Source: Ostrinia nubilalis
Taxonomy: Eukaryota > Arthropoda > Insecta > Lepidoptera > Crambidae
DNA: 64,000 nucleotides
Direction of reading: 5' to 3'
Assembly (NCBI RefSeq): GCF_963855985.1
Contig: NC_087104.1
Span: forward strand, 9,424,001 to 9,488,000
The translations under genes and the position numbers were made by a program. The notes below the pieces were generated by a model. That model was given only the letters and a program-made list of their open reading frames with translations. It was not told the DNA's origin and did not search any database. Below are positions 58,079 through 64,000 of this stretch, in pieces (position 1 is the first letter of the stretch; each line of letters opens with the position of its first letter).

Positions 58079-58349
58079 AATAAATAATAAATAAATAAAT
58101 ATCCTTGGACATTTTACACTGCGCTTCTAGTCCCAAACTAAGCAAAGCTTGTACTATGGGTACTAGACAACAGATATAAACATACTTAAATACTTTTTTT
58201 TTTTTGTTAATACATACTTATTATAGAAAACACCCAGTCCAATACAAACAAATATGTTCATGCACACAAATGTTTGTACTGTGCGGGAATCGAACCAGCT
58301 ACCTCCGGAATAGTAGTCCGTTTCGAACCACTACACCAAACGGCCGACT
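58079..58349 (-). mobile_element. tRNA-derived SINE, copy 1
   Basis: On the minus strand the 5' end has a tRNA-like head with box A TGGTGTAGTGGTT and box B GGTTCGATTCCC, spaced as in a tRNA gene. A unique body (CATTTGTGTGCATGAACATA, CAAGCTTTGCTTAGTTTGGG) and a (TTTA)n tail follow. It would be transcribed by RNA polymerase III and mobilised by a LINE. It is not a functional tRNA gene: the body replaces the 3' acceptor side. Confidence 0.9.
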
Positions 58350-58550
58350 GAATACACTTGGTAGGCCGTAGTCGACGTCGTTGCACGCACGACAACCGCG
58401 TTACGAGTAATTACCGCCGTTACGTGCTACGGGCTTAAGTCGTAAACGGTCTACGGGACTACGGGCTACGGTGCATTCAAATCTGCTACGGAGCGTAGCG
58501 TCATGCTACATTAAAATTTGTGAGAGTATAAATAAAGATGTAGCTTATCA
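58350..58550. repeat. CTACGG-rich patch
   Basis: GCTACGGG, CTACGGGACTACGGGCTACG and GAGCGTAGCGTCATGCTAC recur within about 150 bp (58360-58510). It is related in word content to the TACG patches at 22140 and 43715. Its nature is unclear. Confidence 0.4.
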
Positions 58551-58700
58551 CTACATAGTATAAAACAAAGTTACTTTCCGCTGTCTGTCCCTATGTATGC
58601 TTAGATCTTTAAAACTACGCAACGGACTTAGATGCGGTTTTTTTAATAGATAGAGTAACTCAAGAGGAAGAGTTATAGGTATAAAACATGCATATTATAG
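58551..58700 (+). mobile_element. Interspersed repeat fragment (TAGTATAAAACAAAGT type)
   Basis: TAGTATAAAACAAAGTTACT, TTTCCGCTGTCTGTCCCTAT and AAAACTACGCAACGGACTTA form a pattern common in insect genomes as a short repeat, here without a clear end. A single copy in this window. Confidence 0.45.
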
Positions 58701-59066
58701 AAGAGAAAGGCCGGAATATTTCATTGCAACCGTACAAAGCCGGAACTGGCCGCTAGATTGAGTATAACAATAAATGCAGCTTGATAACTCACATACTTTC
58801 CTCTCGACTTCATTCTTATTTACGAGTAGATTTCAAAGAAAAGATTTTTATCAGAGACTTATTATTTACTATAATCACAGTTTTCTTAGGATCCCTTACA
58901 AAATAATGAAAGGGTATTGATGAAACCAACGTCGTATCTTCAATACCCTTTCATTAAAAAGTCCCACTTAGAAGTACAAAAGCCGTTTACAATGAGCAAC
59001 GGGCACCGATTGGGCCTCAATCCAGTCACCATCCACGCCATTAACGGTCCATTTGCATGTCCTAAT

Positions 59067-59650
59067 CAGGGATGTTATGGACATTCGTAACCGTAACCGA
59101 AACTATCGGATATCCGAAACAAAAAAATATCCGAAACAGATTCAAAAGTTTCGGATAGTTGATAAAGGCGGAGTCTAAATCTTTATATTTTTTTATATTT
59201 ATTACTTGTCATAGTCATAGTCATAGTCATATATGTTTATTGCATCATGTTGGTACATTTGGATCTTAAATATTAATACAGAGTCCCGAAACATGGCTCT
59301 GTAAGGGCATTGCAACATTATAGGTACATACAATATTAAAATCTAAATTATCAAAATAACAATATTACAGACAATTGCTTAGGTATATTTATTTATTTAT
59401 CTAGATTTGAGATCAAAGAATTCTTTTAACGTGTAGAAACATTTACTTAGTAGCCATTCTTTTAATTTTTTGTCTGGCATTCCCTGGGACCATCTAATAT
59501 CCCCGCCTGTTTTACCTTTATCATAGGACGTCATCGTACATAAAGTGGCTATGTGGGTCGCGCAGCAACTGCTATTTGAATTTTACCTTTTTAAATTCTA
59601 ATATCCGTAACCGTATCCATAACCGAAACTTCATATCCTTAACATCCCTG
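59067..59650 (+). mobile_element. hAT-type non-autonomous element, copy 3 (584 bp)
   Basis: CAGGGATGTTATGGACA and TCCTTAACATCCCTG are inverted ends, flanked by the perfect 8-bp duplication GTCCTAAT (59059-59066 and 59651-59658). Subterminal words (CCGTAACCG, ATATCCGAAAC) match those of 15098-15497, so the two are one family. A LINE 3' stub is nested inside. Confidence 0.9.
59205..59350 (-). mobile_element. LINE 3' stub with (TATGAC)n tail inside hAT copy 3
   Basis: (GTCATA)4 at 59207-59230, followed by TATGTTTATTGCATCATG, is a minus-strand LINE 3' end with a (TATGAC)n tail. Its body has GAGTCCCGAAACATGGCTCT. Such phrasing parallels the tails at 14784 and 46083. It is younger than the hAT element it interrupts. 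The right limit is uncertain. Confidence 0.5.
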
Positions 59651-59658
59651 GTCCTAAT

Positions 59659-60163
59659 CAGACTCCATCCAAAATCACTTCAGTCCCCATTGAAAGATAC
59701 TGGCTGGTAATAAAATATTTCCACCGTTCGCGCCGCTGTTAAAATGTCAATCGGTATTAGGGGAGGCGCTAAACATTGGCTCACTGAGCCCTATGATCCG
59801 TGAGCGGACCCAAGCATTCGTTTAATTAAAAAAAGGCCGTGATTTAATTGGAAAGTATTCATTTACAGGCTCTTTTGTTTGCCTGCCTCGTGATTTATAT
59901 TCCGAATTGAATAGCAGTTGATTTTTTCAGGCCATTAATGGGTTGTTGACATGTATCCCGATGTTTAGGTATTGGGCTGAGTGAAAGAGTTTCGGCAGCA
60001 TTCTTCGTTATGATTAATGGAACTTCCGCCCGATTGGATTTAAGTGAAACACCGGAAAAAACAAGCTAAAAATAAGATTTTCGTGAAAGACTTCCTCCAA
60101 GCTGATCGCGGAAGGAATTTAAAAAGCAGCAAAATACAGATTAAGTTAATTACGAAATTGATA
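59659..60163. other. Spacer, nothing recognised
   Basis: No gene. Confidence 0.4.
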
Positions 60164-60397
60164 TCCCAACTTAATATTATAAATGCGAAAGTAACTCTGT
60201 CTGTCTGTCTGTCTGTTACGCTTTCCCGCTTAAACCTCGCAACCGATTTTGATGAAATTTGGCATAGAGATAGTTTGAGTCCCGGGAAAGAACATAGGAT
60301 AGTTTTTATCCCGGTTTTTGAAACAGGGACGCGCGCGATAAAGTTTTTCTGTGACAGACAAAATTCCACGCGGGCGAAGCCGCGGGCGGAAAGCTAG
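60164..60397 (+). mobile_element. Non-autonomous Helitron, copy 2 of the 13378 family
   Basis: A|TCCCAACTTAATATTATAAA at the 5' end and GCGGGCGGAAAGCTAG|T at the 3' end. About four GTCT units at 60198-60216. Apart from the microsatellite it is almost identical to 13378-13634, indicating recent activity. Frames across it on both strands are repeat-derived. Confidence 0.75.
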
Positions 60398-60436
60398 TTT
60401 TGTATAAATGTCCGTAACAAAAAAATACATAGATTT

Positions 60437-60494
60437 TTAGTCAGTTTATATCCGTTGTCTGACACCCAACAAGTTTTGCTTAGTTTGGGACTAA
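60437..60494 (+). mobile_element. SINE 3' fragment in plus orientation
   Basis: TTATATCCGTTGTCTGACAC and TTTTGCTTAGTTTGGGACTA match the 3' half of the SINE, but on the opposite strand to the full copy that follows, so the two lie tail to tail across the (AAAT)n stretch. Confidence 0.65.
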
Positions 60495-60768
60495 ATAAAT
60501 AAATAATAAATAAATAAATATCCTTGGACATTTTACACTGCGCTTCTAGTCCCAAACTAAGCAAAGCTTGTACTATGGGTACTAGACAATGGATATAAAC
60601 ATACTTAAATACTTTTTTTTTTGTAAATACATACATATTATACATAGAAAACACCCGGTCCAATACAAACAAATATGTTCATGCACACAAATGTTTGTAC
60701 TGTGCGGGAATCGAACCCGCAACCTCCGGAATAGTAGTCTGTTTCGAACCACTACACCAAAAGGCCGA
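60495..60768 (-). mobile_element. tRNA-derived SINE, copy 2
   Basis: Same family as 58079-58349 with an intact head (GGTGTAGTGGTTCGAAAC box A region, GGGTTCGATTCCCGCAC box B), body and (TTTA)n tail. Only a few differences separate the copies, so the family was active recently. Frames on both strands here are by-products. Confidence 0.9.
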
Positions 60769-62675
60769 CAAATGGCAGAATACAAGGTCAAGGATTTTAT
60801 AATCGGGTTATGGAGTAAAAAATACCTTTGTTAACGTTAAAATAACGTTGTTTCTAATAGCCATATTTATGTCACAACTGTTTTATGAGTTGAATACAAA
60901 ATAGTGCTTACTAGTGCTTAAGCGATAGTTTTAATGGTCCGTAGTGCGTTTCGTCAGAGGGTGCGAAACAAGGGTTCCCACTCAGCGACTCGCCTCGGGC
61001 GGACACGTACTTGTCTCTTGTCCACTAGGGCTGTCACTCGCGCATGAGTTGAGTCAGCCACGACCGATCGGACATTTAGGGCGACTTGGAATACCTAGTG
61101 TTCGTGCCAATCGGTTCAGTGCATACTTTGTGCTGAATGCCATTTAGCATGCGCAGTTTACTGAATATTGAGCTAAATCTCAGTTTTAAAACAAGAAAGA
61201 AGTGATATAGCTAAAATTAAGATTCAAAGGCAGGTTACTGGATGTTGAGCTAAATCTAGAAGCAATAAAGAAGTCATGTAGCTAAAATTAAGATTCCTTA
61301 TGAATCACTACCACGCAGTATCACTGATTTTTCGAAGTTTTTCAGTAAATAGGTAGTATTTGAATGACTTTTGACTTCTTTAATTACTGCAGATGAGTAA
61401 TTGACTGTGACCGTCACATAATGCACAGTAACAAAACCAAAAGTAGGTGCCTAAATGACAAAAAATATTTTTACTTTTTAAATTCGTAATTGTGAATAAT
61501 TAAGTAACAGCCCTGTCCAGTGACCGCTTGTGACCAGTTCAAGCTCACGTCCAGTCCATCGCCTTTGGCCATTCGAAACTCCGCTCAAGCCTCGCAGTTC
61601 AGCGAAAAACTAAGTAATGAGTTTTTTGCCTGTTTTTGATACTCGTATTTAGCTGCTTGTATTGCATCTGCATTTAAACAAAACTTCTCACCTACCATAA
61701 ATAATTTTATATGTAGGAAAGCTACTGCGTTGTAGACCTAAATTGCCTAACCTATGGTTTATATTTTTCCACCTTAATCGATAATAAATATAAAAAACCG
61801 TCATTCTGTTATAAAATTTTCATTAAATGACACATTTTTTAATATCTAACAACCCTCTTAGAGCAAAGTATAAGAGATGAGCTTTAATCTCATTTATGAC
61901 TCCACAATCCACATGTCATTTCCAAAACTGTTATAGTTTGTATAAAATAGCAAAAATAGATTTTGAAATGAGCCTCTCTATCGCTGTATAGGTATAGCAA
62001 AGCACTTATATGCAAACTTTTTGGTAATATTGCAGACGCTCTGAAATTTCAAAAGGCATGGCACCGCAAATTAATCGGGCCTACTTAAAATTCACAAAGG
62101 CGAAATTTTCGAGGCATAATCGCGCCGGCCATAATGCGATGCGTTTGCGTTTAGTTTTCTGCATTCGTAATAGCTCTCGATTCTGTCATACCGTGTTAAA
62201 CTCAAGCTACATCTCTCTCTCTAGCTTAGTGCAAAGTTATGCGTCAGAAAGAGACAGACCGGAATAGTTTCCGTTCGCGCATTAGACTTGCAGATATTTT
62301 GTCGTCGCAACTTCTGAAATATGGTGACGTTGAGGTCTTATTTATTACTTTTAGACAATGTTTAGCTTAGTATTCCTAAAGGTGGGAGAGATTTATAGCA
62401 TTGTTGGAATAGTTTCTTTGTAGTGCAAATGTAAATCTTTATTTAAAGCAAAACATTGGAATTCATTATTTTTTCAACTGAATTATACGTTAACTAGATA
62501 ATTACTTTGGTTAGAGTTTTTTAACAAAGTTTAAAGACAAAATTGCAAAAGAAGATCTGGTTAATGTAGCGACTGGTCTAGGACAGACGTAACAGAGCTG
62601 TGACAATTTATTTATCTGTAGTGCCAAAGAAAGTACTGTTATACATTTTGTCGACAGCTTCAATATTTTGTTGCG
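60769..62675. other. Spacer, nothing recognised
   Basis: A 67-codon frame (60944-61147) and a 69-codon frame (62058-62267) show no domain. The stretch 60940-61140 is more GC-rich and contains an arthropod initiator-like TTCAGT (61114-61119) and GCATGCGCAG (61148-61157), so a promoter is possible but unsupported. Confidence 0.35.
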
Positions 62676-62825
62676 TCCAGGAGGGCGAATTATATGCTCG
62701 TAGAATCATATGCGCGTTGGCAAGATACTAGGAGCCAATACATTGCGTCATACACGTTACGTAAATCGCGTCATATATACGCTCGTGTTCGCGCGAAGAC
62801 GTTCGCGGCGAATTCGCCCTCTGGA
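62676..62825 (+). mobile_element. MITE family H (about 150 bp)
   Basis: Ends GTCCAGGAGGGCGAATTATA and GGCGAATTCGCCCTCTGGAC are inverted over about 15 bp with one gap. The interior is CG-rich (GCGTCATATATACGCTCGTG). No target duplication identified. The 61-codon frame over it is not a gene. Confidence 0.65.
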
Positions 62826-63861
62826 CGAGGCCATAGGAGTAAGCACTAAAGCTTTATTCTATTTAGTGCTAAGTCAGCATTCAACGATTAATTAATTATG
62901 TTAGTAAGCTTTGAAGGTTTAATTAATTTTACATTTTAATTGGCTCACATTTCAATCTGCAAAGAAGCTAAATAATGAGCGCTTAATAGGTTTCACAGTA
63001 AAAGTTGTTTTACAAAGCTAGTTTAATTTAATACTAAGCCCCGATAAATTATGCGATCCAATTTAATTATTTAGTTAATTATCTAATGACGTTAACAATT
63101 AGATTGTTCGAAAACAACTAATAATAACAACGAGTGTAGATTTATTGTTATTCAAAATATGAATATTATTAGCAAATCACAAGCGTTGGGAAAGTACACC
63201 TGTTATTTTGGAGAAAAGCGCCATCTCTCGTATCCGAATTCATGACTTTGAAATGTATACACATTATTATAGATTATTTTATAACTAACAATTAGGTAAC
63301 TTTACTAATATGTTTGGGGTGCTTTTGCTCAAATATTGTAATTTGGTGGTTTAGTCTTGTGTAATGTAAAATGTTAGCCGAAATTTGTACTTATTTTTTT
63401 ATTAAAGAGAGCATATTATAGTTTACGAACAAAAAGGAGAGATTATGTCTAGATATGCGTTATTGTGTGTACACGCGTAGAGCAGCTTTCAGACTATGGC
63501 ACGTATATGTACATTATTTAAAATCCTACTCTTTCTCTGTACTTAACAAAGGCAGACGAAGATTGATTTACACCATCCATCACAGATAGTGCTAACTCGC
63601 GCAGACAATAGCAGCAACTACGAGCTTTATACGACACGCGTTGACAATGGAAGAGAAATTGGAATGTGCGTTAGGATTTAAAAGAGTGCTACAAGTCTCT
63701 AAAAAGCTACCAAACGCTTCTTTTTCCATCTTATAGGTTGACAACTAATGTCACAAACGTGTTGACAGAATTAAGCGGAAAATGCGTCTGATATTGGCTA
63801 TTGCTCATGATTATCCGACTTTTCTATAACCCTTAAATAAAGGAAATGCTGAATTTTACTG
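62826..63861. other. Spacer, nothing recognised
   Basis: No gene. Confidence 0.45.
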
Positions 63862-63864
63862 TAA

Positions 63865-63986
63865 GGTAATGTTGAGTTGCACCATCTTACTTTCACCGTA
63901 ACTATAACAATAACAGGTGTTTTTTTATGGATTTTAACAGGATTTTGACGTTTGATAAAGTTAAAATAAGATGGTGCAACCTTACC
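63865..63986 (-). mobile_element. MITE family A, copy 6
   Basis: Same orientation as copies 4 and 5, flanked by TAA at 63862-63864 and 63987-63989. It is the most diverged full copy (GTAATGTTGAGTTGCACC end). Confidence 0.85.
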
Positions 63987-64000
63987 TAAGTGTGCCTACT

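Noticed and set aside
58265..58350. A tRNA gene
   Set aside because: Box A and box B are present, but the downstream half is SINE body with a (TTTA)n tail, and a second copy exists at 60495-60768.

Overview
The window is eukaryotic, AT-rich and almost entirely non-coding, and its repeat content points to a lepidopteran (moth or butterfly) genome. The evidence is a tRNA-derived SINE with a (TTTA)n tail, Helitron-like elements carrying (GTCT)n microsatellites, RTE-type LINE tails ending in (ATG)n, and several Harbinger-type MITE families. There are no operons, rRNA, tRNA genes or CRISPR arrays, and no complete host gene can be supported. Most of the window looks like intergenic or deep intronic DNA. 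Most of the short reading frames are chance frames.

The one piece of recognisable host-type coding sequence is a 45-codon fragment on the minus strand at 4630-4764. It carries the LanC-like (LANCL) signature DRLVQWCHGAPG. It lies in the 155-bp spacer of a perfect inverted repeat with 161-bp arms (4471-4631 and 4787-4947). A second large foldback (44841-45708, arms about 355 bp) also has a 155-bp spacer and also holds a degraded coding sequence, this one of transposon style.

Region by region:
- 1-9 kb: a diverged direct repeat, LINE 3' ends, the LANCL foldback, and MITEs of families A and B.
- 9-16 kb: MITEs of families C, D, E and F, an RTE tail, a Helitron with a long (CAGA)n tract, a 400-bp hAT element and two abutting family A MITEs.
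- 16-22 kb: largely featureless single-copy DNA.
- 22-26 kb: a TACG-type minisatellite, MITE B2, an RTE tail, a strange 1.5-kb composite (CATAA-rich arms, AAGC/ATGC satellite, 180-bp GC-rich hairpin) and a LINE ORF2 C-terminus.
- 27-29 kb: a MITE split by a Mutator-like (MULE) element that has a 9-bp target duplication and a SWIM zinc-finger remnant.
- 29-44 kb: an RTE tail converted into a perfect 48-bp palindrome, a 700-bp hAT element, MITEs A4, A5 and B3, Helitron relics and some unique stretches that may be regulatory.
- 44-50 kb: foldback 2, then a LINE reverse transcriptase frame split by a TTAA-flanked (piggyBac-type) element that contains at least two further nested elements.
- 50-64 kb: an element with CACCTTCGTGG ends, an RTE ORF2 pseudogene, two Helitrons, a second hAT element, two tRNA-derived SINEs, a MITE and family A copy 6.

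The window is therefore best read as a layered record of transposition, several layers of which can be ordered in time from intact target-site duplications. Superfamily assignments come from target duplications, terminal motifs and short protein signatures read by eye; none was checked against a database.
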